DNA of 64,000 nt from Maribacter orientalis (GTDB lineage Bacteria > Bacteroidota > Bacteroidia > Flavobacteriales > Flavobacteriaceae): the NCBI RefSeq assembly GCF_900109345.1, contig NZ_FNZN01000004.1, positions 186,001-250,000 on the forward strand. The letters run 5' to 3'. The first letter of the stretch is position 1, and each line of letters opens with the position of its first letter. Below the pieces are notes generated by a model. It searched no databases. It worked only from the letters and a program-made list of their open reading frames with translations, and was not told the origin of the DNA. This document shows, in pieces, positions 1-9,182 of this stretch. Made by a program: the position numbers and the translations under genes.

Positions 1-247
1 ATTCATTATACTTTACTGAAATAATATCTGCTATTGCAATCCAATGGGTAGGATTCATGTTCGAGGAATCTATAGGATGCTCAAAAGAGTAGCTTGATAT
101 CGTACAATCTAGCTGATTAAGTTCTGGAATATTCTTCAATAACTGCGAGAAATCAAAAGCTTTCAACGCCCCAGAAGTATAATCCTTCATCATTCCGATC
201 GTACCCCCTGTGTAAATCAACAAAATACTACTCTTAGCTGTGCTCAC
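1..247 (-). CDS. ansA: Type I (cytoplasmic) L-asparaginase, N-terminal part
   Basis: The minus strand from a GTG at 247 encodes about 82 residues before the window edge. They include the asparaginase nucleophile motif TGGTIGM followed by a plausible family N-terminus (FSQLLKNIPEL, HPIDSSNMNPTHW). The family hydrolyses asparagine to aspartate and ammonia. There is no signal peptide, which fits the cytoplasmic type I branch. GTG is the first possible start: two in-frame TAA codons lie just upstream, one of them the tatD stop. The gap to tatD is 21 nt, so the two genes are probably co-transcribed. The C-terminal three quarters lie outside the window. Confidence 0.85.
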   Translation of the reverse strand, partial: MSTAKSSILLIYTGGTIGMMKDYTSGALKAFDFSQLLKNIPELNQLDCTISSYSFEHPIDSSNMNPTHWIAIADIISVKYNE

Positions 248-268
248 ATTTTCTCTTTTAAATAATTA

Positions 269-1036
269 TTAAATTCCAAATACCTCTATCGAATTCTTGG
301 TTGTCACCAAAGCAACCTGTTCATTAGGAATCTGATGAATATCAGCTAATTTCTCGAGAACATTAACAATATAAGAACTTTCATTTCTTTTGCCTCTATA
401 TGGAGTAGGTGCCAAATAAGGAGAATCTGTTTCCAATACAATATGCTTTAAATCGATATCCTTTAAAAACATATCAATTTTACCATTCTTAAAAGTCACA
501 ACGCCCCCAATACCTAATTTCATGTTATAAGATATCGCCCTAAGCGCCTGTTCATATGTACCTGTAAAACAATGAAAAATTCCTCTTAAATCTTCACCCT
601 TTTCATCTTCCAAAATTTCAAAAACTTCATCAAACGCATCTCTGCAGTGAATTACAATAGGGAGTTTATTCCTTTTCGCGAGTTGTATCTGAGATTTAAA
701 GGCAATTTGTTGTTCTTTCAAATACTTTTTTTCCCAATATAAATCTATTCCGATTTCGCCAATTGCATAAAACTTATGAGTGGCTAGCATTTCTTCAACA
801 TGAGAAAGCTCCTCTAGAAAATTCTCTTTCACGTGTGTAGGATGTAAACCAGTCATTAGATATACATGCTTCGGAAAGTCTTTTTCCAAATCAAGCATGC
901 GTTGCGTATACGTAGAATCAATTGCTGGTACAAAAAATCGCCCAACCCCTAAATCAATTGCTTTTTGAACAACATCACTTCTATCCTCATCGAAAGCTTC
1001 GCTATATAAATGCGTATGTGTGTCGGTTATCATCAT
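269..1036 (-). CDS. tatD: TatD family metal-dependent deoxyribonuclease
   Basis: This 255-residue protein belongs to the TatD branch of the amidohydrolase superfamily (metal-dependent DNase or hydrolase). Visible motifs are the N-terminal DTHTH (His7, His9), GEIGIDLYW, HCRDAF, HCFTGT and the C-terminal ETDSPYLAP, which together supply the usual metal ligands. The length is normal for the family. A promoter box TATTTTTG ends 4 nt before the first ATG, so the transcript may be leaderless. A second ATG follows at once and is an alternative start. The partial asparaginase gene follows closely in the same direction. The cellular substrate cannot be told from sequence. Confidence 0.93.
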   Translation of the reverse strand: MMITDTHTHLYSEAFDEDRSDVVQKAIDLGVGRFFVPAIDSTYTQRMLDLEKDFPKHVYLMTGLHPTHVKENFLEELSHVEEMLATHKFYAIGEIGIDLYWEKKYLKEQQIAFKSQIQLAKRNKLPIVIHCRDAFDEVFEILEDEKGEDLRGIFHCFTGTYEQALRAISYNMKLGIGGVVTFKNGKIDMFLKDIDLKHIVLETDSPYLAPTPYRGKRNESSYIVNVLEKLADIHQIPNEQVALVTTKNSIEVFGI

Positions 1037-1040
1037 GCCA

Positions 1041-1048
1041 CAAAAATA
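1041..1048 (-). promoter_or_regulatory. -7 promoter box of tatD (TATTTTTG)
   Basis: On the minus strand this octamer matches the Bacteroidetes -7 consensus TAnnTTTG. It lies 4 nt upstream of the tatD ATG, which places transcription initiation at or within the start codon. No clear -33 TTG is visible. Confidence 0.45.
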
Positions 1049-1052
1049 GACT

Positions 1053-1060
1053 TATCTTTG
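1053..1060 (+). promoter_or_regulatory. -7 promoter box of the aspartic protease gene (TATCTTTG)
   Basis: This matches TAnnTTTG on the plus strand, 13 nt upstream of the ATG at 1074. It is nearly back to back with the tatD box on the other strand, so the two promoters must share upstream sequence. Confidence 0.45.
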
Positions 1061-1073
1061 AAAAAAATGAGTA

Positions 1074-1523
1074 ATGAGCACCCTCAAAAAATTCTTAAAG
1101 AAGAAAAACTACGTCAATATTCCATTGATTTTAACAGCTACAGATCACTTTGAAATTAACGCCAAAATAAACTCTATAAAAGGTAGGTTCATTTTAGATA
1201 CAGGTGCTTCGAACACATGTATTGGCATGGACCGTATTGAACATTTCAATCTTGTATCGGAAGAATCTAAAATAAAGGCTGCTGGCGCAGGAGCTACGAA
1301 CATGGAAACGCTTATCTCAAAAAAAAATGTAATAGACTTACGTTCATGGCAATTCAATAAACTTAAAATTGTTCTATTCGATCTTAAACATGTAAATGAA
1401 GCGTTGATTGCCCATAATGCCGAACCCGTAGATGGAATAATTGGTGCAGATATTCTAAAAAAATCGAAAGCAATAATTGACTACGATAACAAATGTCTCT
1501 ATTTGAAAAACAAAAAGCGCTGA
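1074..1523 (+). CDS. Retropepsin-like (clan AA) aspartic protease family protein
   Basis: This 149-residue protein has the active-site triad Asp42-Thr43-Gly44 in the context RFILDTGASNTCIG, and the downstream hydrophobic-Gly motif DGIIGADIL near residue 120. These mark the single-domain clan AA fold, which acts as a homodimer. No signal peptide or membrane segment is visible, so it is probably cytoplasmic; the substrate is unknown. It is divergent from tatD, 37 nt away. Its stop codon lies inside a perfect palindrome that probably terminates transcription. Small DTG proteins of this type are common and mostly uncharacterised in Bacteroidetes. Confidence 0.8.
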   Translation: MSTLKKFLKKKNYVNIPLILTATDHFEINAKINSIKGRFILDTGASNTCIGMDRIEHFNLVSEESKIKAAGAGATNMETLISKKNVIDLRSWQFNKLKIVLFDLKHVNEALIAHNAEPVDGIIGADILKKSKAIIDYDNKCLYLKNKKR

Positions 1524-1542
1524 GAATTCTCAGCGCTTTTTG
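1511..1542. terminator. Bidirectional terminator, perfect 32-bp palindrome
   Basis: The two 16-nt halves (first half CAAAAAGCGCTGAGAA) are exact reverse complements. T-rich tracts follow on both strands. It sits between the convergent protease gene and sucB, and the protease stop codon TGA (1521-1523) is part of the stem. Confidence 0.85.
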
Positions 1543-1561
1543 TTTGTTTTTTTTTTTAAAA

Positions 1562-2788
1562 TTACATTTCTAAAGCCTTCTTCACATTATTATCCATCAA
1601 TAACGCTTCAGGGCTTTCTAATGCCTCTTTAATGGCCACTAAGAAACCTACTGACTCCTTACCATCGATGATACGGTGATCATAAGAAACCGCAACATAC
1701 ATAATAGGGGCGATTGCAATAGCACCATCACGTGCGATAGGTCGCTCAACAATATTGTGCATACCTAAAATTGCGCTCTGTGGTGGATTAATAATCGGTG
1801 TTGATAACATTGAACCAAAGACACCACCATTAGTAATAGTAAAGGTACCACCTGTCATTTCATCTACAGTTATTTCACCTTCACGCGCTCTAATAGCAAG
1901 TCTTTTCACTTCTGCCTCAATACCTCTAAAAGTTAAATTCTCTGCATTTCTAATTACCGGCACCATAAGTCCTTTTGGCCCCGATACCGCGATACTAATA
2001 TCACAGAAATCAAAAGAAATCATTTCTTTACCATCTATCATAGAATTAACAGCCGGGTACATCTCCAAGGCTCTAACAACTGCTTTAGTAAAAAAAGACA
2101 TAAAACCAAGCCCTACTCCGTGCTTATTTTTAAAATCTTCCTTATACTTATCCCTAAGTTCAAAGATGGCACTCATATCCACTTCATTGAAAGTGGTTAA
2201 CATTGCGGTCTCATTCTTAGCAGAAACCAATCGTTCTGCAACTTTTCTACGTAACATAGACAATTTCGATCTTGTCTCACCACGATTACCACCAGTAGGA
2301 GTACCCATAGAAGGAACCGCATTCACAGCATCTTCTTTGGTAATTCTACCATCACGACCTGAACCAGAAACGGTATTTTTATCAACCCCCTTCTCGTCTA
2401 AAATTTTCTTTGCAGCAGGTGAAGGAACTCCCGATGCATAGGTTGCTTTAGCCTGAGCAGTTTGCGGAGCTTTTTCAGCAACGACTTCTTTTTTTACTTT
2501 CTCACCGTTAGATGCAGATGAAGCGCCATTATCATCACCTTCTGGCTTAGCAGCACTAGTATCAATTAAACATATAATCGCACCTACCGCTACAGCATCT
2601 CCTTCTTCAGCTTTCAACGTGATAATACCACTTGCTTCAGCTGGCAACTCTAAAGTAGCCTTATCTGAATCTACCTCTGCGATTGCCTGATCTTTTTCTA
2701 CGTAATCCCCATCTTGAACTAACCATTCCGCTATTTCTACCTCCGTGATAGACTCTCCCGGTGAAGGGACCTTCATTTCTAGAATCAT
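1562..2788 (-). CDS. sucB: 2-oxoglutarate dehydrogenase E2, dihydrolipoyllysine succinyltransferase
   Basis: This 408-residue protein has the E2 domain order. A lipoyl domain carries the modified lysine K43 in [10 protein letters not shown] peripheral subunit-binding domain lies near residues 120-155 ([25 protein letters not shown]). The catalytic acyltransferase domain ends with the active-site HRIIDG (His371, Asp375). Alanine/lysine-rich linkers separate the domains. It transfers the succinyl group to CoA in the TCA cycle. It lies 20 nt downstream of sucA in the same direction, so the two form an operon. The single lipoyl domain and the length fit odhB/sucB rather than pyruvate dehydrogenase E2. 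Confidence 0.96.
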   Translation of the reverse strand: MILEMKVPSPGESITEVEIAEWLVQDGDYVEKDQAIAEVDSDKATLELPAEASGIITLKAEEGDAVAVGAIICLIDTSAAKPEGDDNGASSASNGEKVKKEVVAEKAPQTAQAKATYASGVPSPAAKKILDEKGVDKNTVSGSGRDGRITKEDAVNAVPSMGTPTGGNRGETRSKLSMLRRKVAERLVSAKNETAMLTTFNEVDMSAIFELRDKYKEDFKNKHGVGLGFMSFFTKAVVRALEMYPAVNSMIDGKEMISFDFCDISIAVSGPKGLMVPVIRNAENLTFRGIEAEVKRLAIRAREGEITVDEMTGGTFTITNGGVFGSMLSTPIINPPQSAILGMHNIVERPIARDGAIAIAPIMYVAVSYDHRIIDGKESVGFLVAIKEALESPEALLMDNNVKKALEM

Positions 2789-2808
2789 TCTTTCTATAAT
2801 TTGATATG

Positions 2809-5610
2809 TTATTTTAAATCTTTGGGTTTGAACATATTATCCTTTGACTTATCAAAGACATAATCTATTACTTGTTGATGACGCATTTTAGACCTAACCG
2901 CACTACCTGCAGCAGGGGCGGCATAAAAACGTCGAGAAGCTACTCTAAATTTTTGAACTTCGCTAAAGTGCATTAATAAATGACTCCATGCTCCCATATT
3001 TCTTGGTTCTTCCTGTGCCCAAACAAAGTCATCTGCATTCTTATACTTCACCATTACCTCTTTCATTTTCTCTTCAGGTAATGGAAATAATTGCTCAACT
3101 CTTACAAGAGCAACATCATCTCTATTTTGCTCTTCTTTAACTGCTAATAAGTCATAATAAAATTTACCCGTACAGAAAACTAAACTTTTAACTTTCTTAG
3201 CATCGGCCGTTTCATCGTCGATAACTTCTTGAAAACTACCTTCAGTCAAATCAGAAATTTTTGAAACCGCTTTTGGATGCCTTAATAAACTTTTAGGTGT
3301 AAATATGATTAAAGGCTTTCTAAAATTCGCCTTCATTTGTCTTCTTAAGATATGAAACATCTGTGCAGGCGTTGTTACATCTGCGATATACATATTATCC
3401 TTAGCGCATAACTGTAAATAACGCTCCATTCTTGCTGAGGAATGTTCAGCACCTTGACCTTCATAACCATGAGGTAATAACATTACCAATCCGTTTTGAA
3501 GTTTCCACTTATCTTCTGCAGCAGAAATATATTGGTCAATCATAATTTGGGCTCCATTACTGAAATCTCCAAATTGAGCTTCCCAAATAGTTAATGTATT
3601 AGGGCTGGCCATGGCATAGCCATAATCAAAACCTACAACACCATATTCTGATAAAAGTGAATTGTAAATTTGAAATTTAGCTTGTTCCTCAGAAAGCATG
3701 TTCAAAAGGATAACCTCTTCTTCACTTTCTTCAACCTTCATTACGGCATGACGATGCGAAAAAGTACCACGCTCAACATCTTGACCAGACATACGCACTG
3801 CAAAACCTTCTTCTAATAGAGAGCCATAAGCCAATAATTCACCCATTGCCCAATCTAGATTATCAGATTCGAAAAACATATTATGACGATCATTAACCAA
3901 TTTTTCAACTTTTCGCAAGAACTTTTTACCTTTAGGTAATTCTGTTAAAACTTTAGCGATTTTGGTTAATTTATCTTTATCAAAAGTGGTGTCAAAGGTT
4001 TCCATCATTTCCCATTCACGCACATTTTCAAAGCCTTTCCATTCATCGGCCATAAAAGGCGTGATTACGGTTTTATCCTCTTTTCTTGAATCTTCTAATT
4101 TTTCTTCAAGAGAGTCTTTATATTGTTTTTCGAGCTCAGCAACGTAGGTATCATCAATTACACCCTCTTGCATCAATCTTTCTGCATAAATATCTCTTGG
4201 GTTTTTATGCTTTGCTATCGCTTTATATAATTTTGGCTGTGTAAACCTAGGTTCATCACCTTCGTTATGACCATATTTTCTATATCCTAACAAATCAATG
4301 AATACATCACTTGCAAATCGCATTCTATATTCCAATGCGAAAAGTGAGGCGTGTACAACTGCTTCTGCATCATCTGCATTTACATGAAGTACTGGACTTA
4401 AAGTAACTTTTGCAACGTCAGTACAATACGTAGATGTTCTAGCATCTAAATAGTTCGTAGTAAACCCTATTTGATTATTAACTACTATATGTATAGTACC
4501 ACCCGTTTTATACCCGTCAAGATTGGCCATTTGAACCAATTCATATACCACACCTTGACCAGCTATTGCAGCATCACCATGAACTACAATTGGTAGAACT
4601 TTAGAGAAATCGTCTTGATAATGAGCATCTTGTTTTGCTCTTGCTATACCTTCAACAACTGCACCTACCGTTTCTAAATGTGACGGATTTGGCGCAATAT
4701 TCATCTTAATTTTATTACCATTATCAGATTTTCTATCGGATGTCCAGCCTAAATGGTACTTAACATCGCCATCAAAAATCTCTTGCTCGTAATCTTTACC
4801 ATCAAACTCACTAAAGATATCTTTCGCCGATTTACCAAAAATATTAGTAAGTACATTTAATCTGCCCCGGTGTGCCATACCCATAACGAACTGTTTCACA
4901 CCCATTTCTGCAGCACGTTCAACAATCACATCTAATGCAGGTATTAAAGATTCGTTCCCCTCTAAAGAAAATCTTTTCTGCCCTACGTACTTCGTATGAA
5001 GAAAAGTTTCAAAAGAAATCGCATGATTTAATTTTTTAAGAATATGCTTTTTTCGGTCTGAATCAAAATTTGGATGATTGTCATTAACATTAATCCAATC
5101 TTGTATCCATTTCACCTTTTCAGGTTTACGAATAAACATATACTCAACACCAATTGCATCGCAATAAATGCTTTGAAGGTGTCTAATTATTTCATTTAAC
5201 GAACATGGCCCAATACCGATGATATCACCCGCATTAAAAACTGTTGCTAAATCAGATTCTTCTAAACCAAAGTTTTGAATATCTAAAGTTGGCTCGTAAT
5301 GTCTTCGCTCTCTAACCGGGTTAGTCTCTGTAAACAAATGACCTCTACTTCTATAACCGTCAATTAAACGAATTACCTGAAACTCCTTTTGTAGAGATTC
5401 TGGCATTTCACTTTTGTTGCCATTGACTATAGCTGTAGTTCGATTTTCATCAATATCTAGTTCACCTAACGAACTCTCTAGACCAAAGTCAAAACCTTGA
5501 AAAAAGGCTCTCCAACTTGGCTCTACACTATCCGGATTCACTAAATACTTATCATATAGCTCTGAAAAAAAAGAGGTATGAGCGGTATTCAAAAAGGAAT
5601 ATTTATCCAT
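2809..5610 (-). CDS. sucA: 2-oxoglutarate dehydrogenase E1 component
   Basis: This 933-residue thiamine-diphosphate enzyme decarboxylates 2-oxoglutarate and succinylates the E2 lipoyl group. The N-terminus has the family motif [15 protein letters not shown]. The ThDP core is visible as [26 protein letters not shown] and [18 protein letters not shown]. The C-terminal half has [12 protein letters not shown] and [16 protein letters not shown]. Length and motifs are standard. It is the first gene of sucA-sucB. E3 (lpd) is not in the window. Confidence 0.97.
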   Translation of the reverse strand: MDKYSFLNTAHTSFFSELYDKYLVNPDSVEPSWRAFFQGFDFGLESSLGELDIDENRTTAIVNGNKSEMPESLQKEFQVIRLIDGYRSRGHLFTETNPVRERRHYEPTLDIQNFGLEESDLATVFNAGDIIGIGPCSLNEIIRHLQSIYCDAIGVEYMFIRKPEKVKWIQDWINVNDNHPNFDSDRKKHILKKLNHAISFETFLHTKYVGQKRFSLEGNESLIPALDVIVERAAEMGVKQFVMGMAHRGRLNVLTNIFGKSAKDIFSEFDGKDYEQEIFDGDVKYHLGWTSDRKSDNGNKIKMNIAPNPSHLETVGAVVEGIARAKQDAHYQDDFSKVLPIVVHGDAAIAGQGVVYELVQMANLDGYKTGGTIHIVVNNQIGFTTNYLDARTSTYCTDVAKVTLSPVLHVNADDAEAVVHASLFALEYRMRFASDVFIDLLGYRKYGHNEGDEPRFTQPKLYKAIAKHKNPRDIYAERLMQEGVIDDTYVAELEKQYKDSLEEKLEDSRKEDKTVITPFMADEWKGFENVREWEMMETFDTTFDKDKLTKIAKVLTELPKGKKFLRKVEKLVNDRHNMFFESDNLDWAMGELLAYGSLLEEGFAVRMSGQDVERGTFSHRHAVMKVEESEEEVILLNMLSEEQAKFQIYNSLLSEYGVVGFDYGYAMASPNTLTIWEAQFGDFSNGAQIMIDQYISAAEDKWKLQNGLVMLLPHGYEGQGAEHSSARMERYLQLCAKDNMYIADVTTPAQMFHILRRQMKANFRKPLIIFTPKSLLRHPKAVSKISDLTEGSFQEVIDDETADAKKVKSLVFCTGKFYYDLLAVKEEQNRDDVALVRVEQLFPLPEEKMKEVMVKYKNADDFVWAQEEPRNMGAWSHLLMHFSEVQKFRVASRRFYAAPAAGSAVRSKMRHQQVIDYVFDKSKDNMFKPKDLK

Positions 5611-5644
5611 GAATTACTTTCTGTATCTTTAGAATAAATTTGTA

Positions 5645-5652
5645 CAAATTTA
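5645..5652 (-). promoter_or_regulatory. -7 promoter box of sucAB (TAAATTTG)
   Basis: This minus-strand TAnnTTTG match lies 34 nt upstream of the sucA ATG, in the short spacer shared with the divergent gene at 5727. No convincing -33 TTG is seen at the usual spacing. Confidence 0.35.
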
Positions 5653-5726
5653 CAACATTTACCATATCTAACGGAAGAATATAGTGTATTATTGAAAAAA
5701 ATGAAACTTTAAAACAAAATATATAA

Positions 5727-6242
5727 ATGGCCTTAAAAAAATTACTTTTTATACTTCTAGCCATCCTCAATTTTATTTTTTCTTTTGCTCAAAATTCAAT
5801 TAACAATGCCGATTTTTGGAACAACGTTAGATTTGGCGGTGGCATTGGCTTAGGTTTTAGCAACAATAGCTTTAATGGCTCAATATCACCAAGCGCCATT
5901 TACCAATTTAATGACCAAATAGCGTTAGGCACAAGTTTAAATTTTAATTACGCTAAGTTCAACGATGATAAATTTTTAGCCTACGGCGGAAGCGTACTAT
6001 CACTTTTTAATCCTATACCACAACTTCAGCTTTCTACAGAGTTTGAACAATTACGCATCAATAGAACATTATATACCCAAACAATCAATATTGAAGATAA
6101 TTATTGGTTACCTGCTTTCTTTGTTGGCCTTGGTTATAGCACACGAAATGTGACGCTCGGCTTACGATATGATTTACTCTATAATGATAGTAAAAGTATT
6201 TATGGCAATGCATTGATGCCTTTTGTTCGTGTTTACTTTTAA
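5727..6242 (+). CDS. Secreted beta-barrel-like outer-membrane protein, function unknown
   Basis: This 171-residue protein has a clear signal peptide (KKLLFILLAILNFIFSFAQ) cleaved near residue 22. The mature part alternates polar and aromatic residues (GGGIGLGFSNNSFNG, AFFVGLGYSTRNVTLGLRYDLLY) and ends in Phe (MPFVRVYF), as in small outer-membrane beta-barrels. It is divergent from sucA, and 39 nt upstream of the acyltransferase gene in the same direction. No specific family is recognised. Confidence 0.7.
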   Translation: MALKKLLFILLAILNFIFSFAQNSINNADFWNNVRFGGGIGLGFSNNSFNGSISPSAIYQFNDQIALGTSLNFNYAKFNDDKFLAYGGSVLSLFNPIPQLQLSTEFEQLRINRTLYTQTINIEDNYWLPAFFVGLGYSTRNVTLGLRYDLLYNDSKSIYGNALMPFVRVYF

Positions 6243-6281
6243 ATTTTATGCTACCTTTCACTACCGACCAAACCAACCAAA

Positions 6282-7385
6282 ATGAATACATTAAAAAATA
6301 GATATCTTTCATTAGATGTTTTTAGGGGAATGGATGTTGCTCTAATGATAATAGTTAATTCACCTGGAAATGGCGATACAAGTTTCGGGATATTAAAACA
6401 TGCCGAATGGAACGGATTCACCTTGACCGATTTGGTTTTCCCTACCTTTTTATTCGTGGTTGGTAATGCTATGAGCTTTAGCATGAAAAAATATGAAGCA
6501 ATTGGCGATGGCGCTTTCCTTAAAAAAATATTTAAACGTTTTTTAATTATTTTTCTTTTAGGCTTTTTAATGTACTGGTTTCCTTTTTTCGAGAACGGCA
6601 ACTTAAAACCTATTGCAGAGACCCGAATTTTTGGTGTATTACAGCGCATAGCTCTTTGCTATTTATTTGCATCTCTTCTCCTTCATTATTTTAAAACTAG
6701 AACCGTCATTATATTCAGCATATTAGCATTAATTGGCTACAATATTCTACTTGTTGCGTTTGGCGACTTAACACTATTGGGTAATGCAGTTATAAAACTT
6801 GACGAGTTTTTAATTGGGGAAAAACACATGTACCACGGTAATGGAGGTGTCGCTTTTGACCCTGAAGGATTATTGAGCACACTTCCCGCTATCGTTAATG
6901 TAATTGCTGGATATCTTACGGGAAAATTCATTCAGAAGAATGGTCAAAATTTTGAAACCATAGCAAAATTACTAATGGTCGCGGCCATATTAGTTGTGGC
7001 TGGTTTTGCTTGGGATTTAATTATGCCATTCAATAAAAAACTTTGGTCTAGTTCGTTCGTTTTACTGACTTGTGGTATCGATTTATTCATCATAGCCACT
7101 TTAATATATTTACTGGATATGAGAAAACCTGGTAAGTGGACCTATTTTTTTGAAATCTTTGGTAGAAACACTTTATTTATATACTTATTGTCAGAATTGT
7201 TTGTTATTTCGTTAGGTGTAATATCAATGAAAGGCACTAGCGCCTATAACTGGATTGCAGAAAATATTTTCATTGCGACAGGAGGTGACTACTTTGGATC
7301 ACTACTGTTTGCATTATGGATTATGTTGACTTGCTGGTTCGTTGGATATCTTATGGATAAGAATAGTATTTATGTGAAAGTTTAG
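6282..7385 (+). CDS. HGSNAT/NagX-like membrane acyltransferase (DUF5009/COG4299)
   Basis: This 367-residue multi-pass membrane protein starts with the family signature RYLSLDVFRGMDVALMIIVN. That signature and about ten hydrophobic segments are shared with bacterial relatives of lysosomal heparan-alpha-glucosaminide N-acetyltransferase. The conserved NSPGNG and the histidine in LKHAEWNGFT are also present. Relatives are thought to acetylate amino sugars at the inner membrane (NagX-like); the substrate here is inferred only. It lies 39 nt after the putative barrel gene, so co-transcription is likely. Confidence 0.82.
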   Translation: MNTLKNRYLSLDVFRGMDVALMIIVNSPGNGDTSFGILKHAEWNGFTLTDLVFPTFLFVVGNAMSFSMKKYEAIGDGAFLKKIFKRFLIIFLLGFLMYWFPFFENGNLKPIAETRIFGVLQRIALCYLFASLLLHYFKTRTVIIFSILALIGYNILLVAFGDLTLLGNAVIKLDEFLIGEKHMYHGNGGVAFDPEGLLSTLPAIVNVIAGYLTGKFIQKNGQNFETIAKLLMVAAILVVAGFAWDLIMPFNKKLWSSSFVLLTCGIDLFIIATLIYLLDMRKPGKWTYFFEIFGRNTLFIYLLSELFVISLGVISMKGTSAYNWIAENIFIATGGDYFGSLLFALWIMLTCWFVGYLMDKNSIYVKV

Positions 7386-7423
7386 TCATAATAAGCAGAT
7401 TTCAGCAACGAATAATATTCTGC

Positions 7424-7777
7424 CTATTTATACTTATTTCTATACCATACTTTTTGATATTCGCGTTTCAGAATCAAAAAGGTTACTTGATCTGCAACTT
7501 CTACTGCGTCTGTGACTTCAATATATTGAAATTCTCTTTCTGGCACATCCACTATATAAAGAAGGTTAAGATACTCTGCAAAATGCTCCATCATCAAGTG
7601 ATAAACTTTTTCTCGAATCATAGATACAAAAGTTTGTGCATCAAACTTCAGTGGTAATTTCAAAGAAATATTGGCAAGACTAAAGTCTTTTTCCAATTGT
7701 GTAGATAATTCCTTAATGAGCAAACTTTCACTTGCGATATCCAATAATTGACCACTATTAACAACTTCCAAATTCAT
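7424..7777 (-). CDS. Conserved hypothetical protein, 117 aa
   Basis: This soluble, acidic protein has no signal peptide or membrane segment. The visible pattern is helical at the N-terminus (LLIKELSTQLEKDFSLAN), then a strand-rich C-terminal half (LLYIVDVPEREFQYIEVTDAVEVADQVTFLILKRE). I do not recognise a family. It is convergent with the acyltransferase gene and 58 nt downstream of the secreted amidohydrolase in the same direction. Its codon use and size suggest a real gene. Confidence 0.6.
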   Translation of the reverse strand: MNLEVVNSGQLLDIASESLLIKELSTQLEKDFSLANISLKLPLKFDAQTFVSMIREKVYHLMMEHFAEYLNLLYIVDVPEREFQYIEVTDAVEVADQVTFLILKREYQKVWYRNKYK

Positions 7778-7834
7778 TTGACCTAAACAACTACTCTCTA
7801 TCTTGAATAACTCAATCGTATAAGCTTGATTCGC

Positions 7835-9109
7835 TTATTGCTTATAAACAACACCCTCTTTCATTACAAAAATTACATTCTCCAATGTTTTCACATTTTG
7901 ATCAGGATTTTCTTCAACCGCTATAATATCTGCTATATATCCTTGTTTAATCTCTCCTAATTTTTCTTGCACACCCAATAAACCTGCATTTATAATTGTT
8001 GCTTGCTTTAATGATTCTTTTACTGGAATACCCGCTTCTAACAAATATCCAAATTCAATCGCATTTTTACCATGAGGAAATACACCTGCATCAGTACCAA
8101 AACCCATCGGAACACCTTTTTTATAAGCTTTTGCCATAGTAGCAAGATGTTTAGGCCCTATTTCCAAAGCTTTCTTAGCAACAATTTCTGGGAAAAAACC
8201 AGGTATAAGGGCTTTTTCAGCAACTTGCTTTCCTGCACTTATGGTTGGAATCAGATAGCACTGGTTTTTAATCATCAGATCCATAGTTTCCTCACTCATT
8301 AATGTACCATGTTCAATGGTATTAACGCCTCCCAAAACCGCTATTTTCATACCTTCATCTCCATGGGCATGTGCAGCAACAGTAAAACCATAATTCTTTG
8401 CAGTTTCTGTAATCGCTTTTATCTCTTCTAGTGTAAACTGCGGGTTTTGACCACTTTTAGCAACACTTAAAACTCCACCTGTTGCGGTAATTTTAATGAC
8501 GTCAGCTCCATTTTTATATCGTTGTCTCACCGCTTTTTTTGCATCTGGCACAGAATTCACCACTCCTTCTTTTGGGCCTGGATCTCCCATCAGGTCATTT
8601 CGCCTACCATTGGTTGGGTCGGCATGCCCTCCGGTAGTAGCAAGCGCCTTGCCTGCAGTAAAAATACGCGGTCCATCTACCAGGCCTCCATTAATAGCAT
8701 TTCTAAGCGCAATATTTACACCGGTACCTCCTAAATCACGCACCGTAGTAAAACCAGCCATCAATGTACGTTTAGCATAAACCGTTGATTCTAAAGCGAT
8801 ATCAGCTTCATTTGCTGTAAATTCTTTTATATAGGATTGTGCATTATACTCTCCTTCTATATGAACATGCATATCGATAAGACCAGGCAACACAATTTTA
8901 TCCTTTAAATTGATTATCCTATCTGAATCTGTTCCAAAAACAAAACCATTCTCAATAGATTTAATTTTGTTCTCAAAGACCACTATTGTTTTATCCTTAA
9001 TAAGCTTTCCAGAGTTAGTATCATAAATTGTCCCGCATTGGATATAAATATCTTGTGCAGAGATTATAGTAGTAACGAACAAACAAATTATTAGGTTCAA
9101 GTTTTTCAT
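7835..9109 (-). CDS. Secreted metal-dependent amidohydrolase (imidazolonepropionase/prolidase-like)
   Basis: I chose the ATG at 9109 because it begins a signal peptide (MKNLNLIICLFVTTIISAQ). The longer frame to 9217 would overlap galE and bury that signal. The mature protein of about 405 residues has the amidohydrolase metal motif DMHVHIEGEY, GFTTVRDLGGTG, ITATGGVLS (metal-bridging Lys region), AAHAHGDEGM, NTIEHGTLM and GFGTDAGVFPHG. This set is typical of the Xaa-Pro dipeptidase/imidazolonepropionase-like branch. It should act in the periplasm or outside the cell on a cyclic amide or proline dipeptide. The exact substrate is not readable. Confidence 0.85.
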   Translation of the reverse strand: MKNLNLIICLFVTTIISAQDIYIQCGTIYDTNSGKLIKDKTIVVFENKIKSIENGFVFGTDSDRIINLKDKIVLPGLIDMHVHIEGEYNAQSYIKEFTANEADIALESTVYAKRTLMAGFTTVRDLGGTGVNIALRNAINGGLVDGPRIFTAGKALATTGGHADPTNGRRNDLMGDPGPKEGVVNSVPDAKKAVRQRYKNGADVIKITATGGVLSVAKSGQNPQFTLEEIKAITETAKNYGFTVAAHAHGDEGMKIAVLGGVNTIEHGTLMSEETMDLMIKNQCYLIPTISAGKQVAEKALIPGFFPEIVAKKALEIGPKHLATMAKAYKKGVPMGFGTDAGVFPHGKNAIEFGYLLEAGIPVKESLKQATIINAGLLGVQEKLGEIKQGYIADIIAVEENPDQNVKTLENVIFVMKEGVVYKQ

Positions 9110-9126
9110 GAGATAATGTTTAAAGT

Positions 9127-9160
9127 AATAAGGGGAAATATAACCATATTTCCCCTTATT
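9127..9160 (-). terminator. Stem-loop terminator downstream of galE
   Basis: A perfect 15-bp inverted repeat (AATAAGGGGAAATAT) encloses a 4-nt loop AACC, between the galE stop and the amidohydrolase start. The U-tract is weak (ACTTT on the minus strand), so it may be an imperfect terminator or an mRNA-stabilising hairpin. Confidence 0.65.
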
Positions 9161-9182
9161 CAAGTCCTTGAGAATAAGAATT

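Noticed and set aside
1755-2441. 228-codon open frame antisense to sucB
   Set aside because: Mirror frame of a well-supported gene; composition lacks protein-like motifs and it has no promoter or start context.
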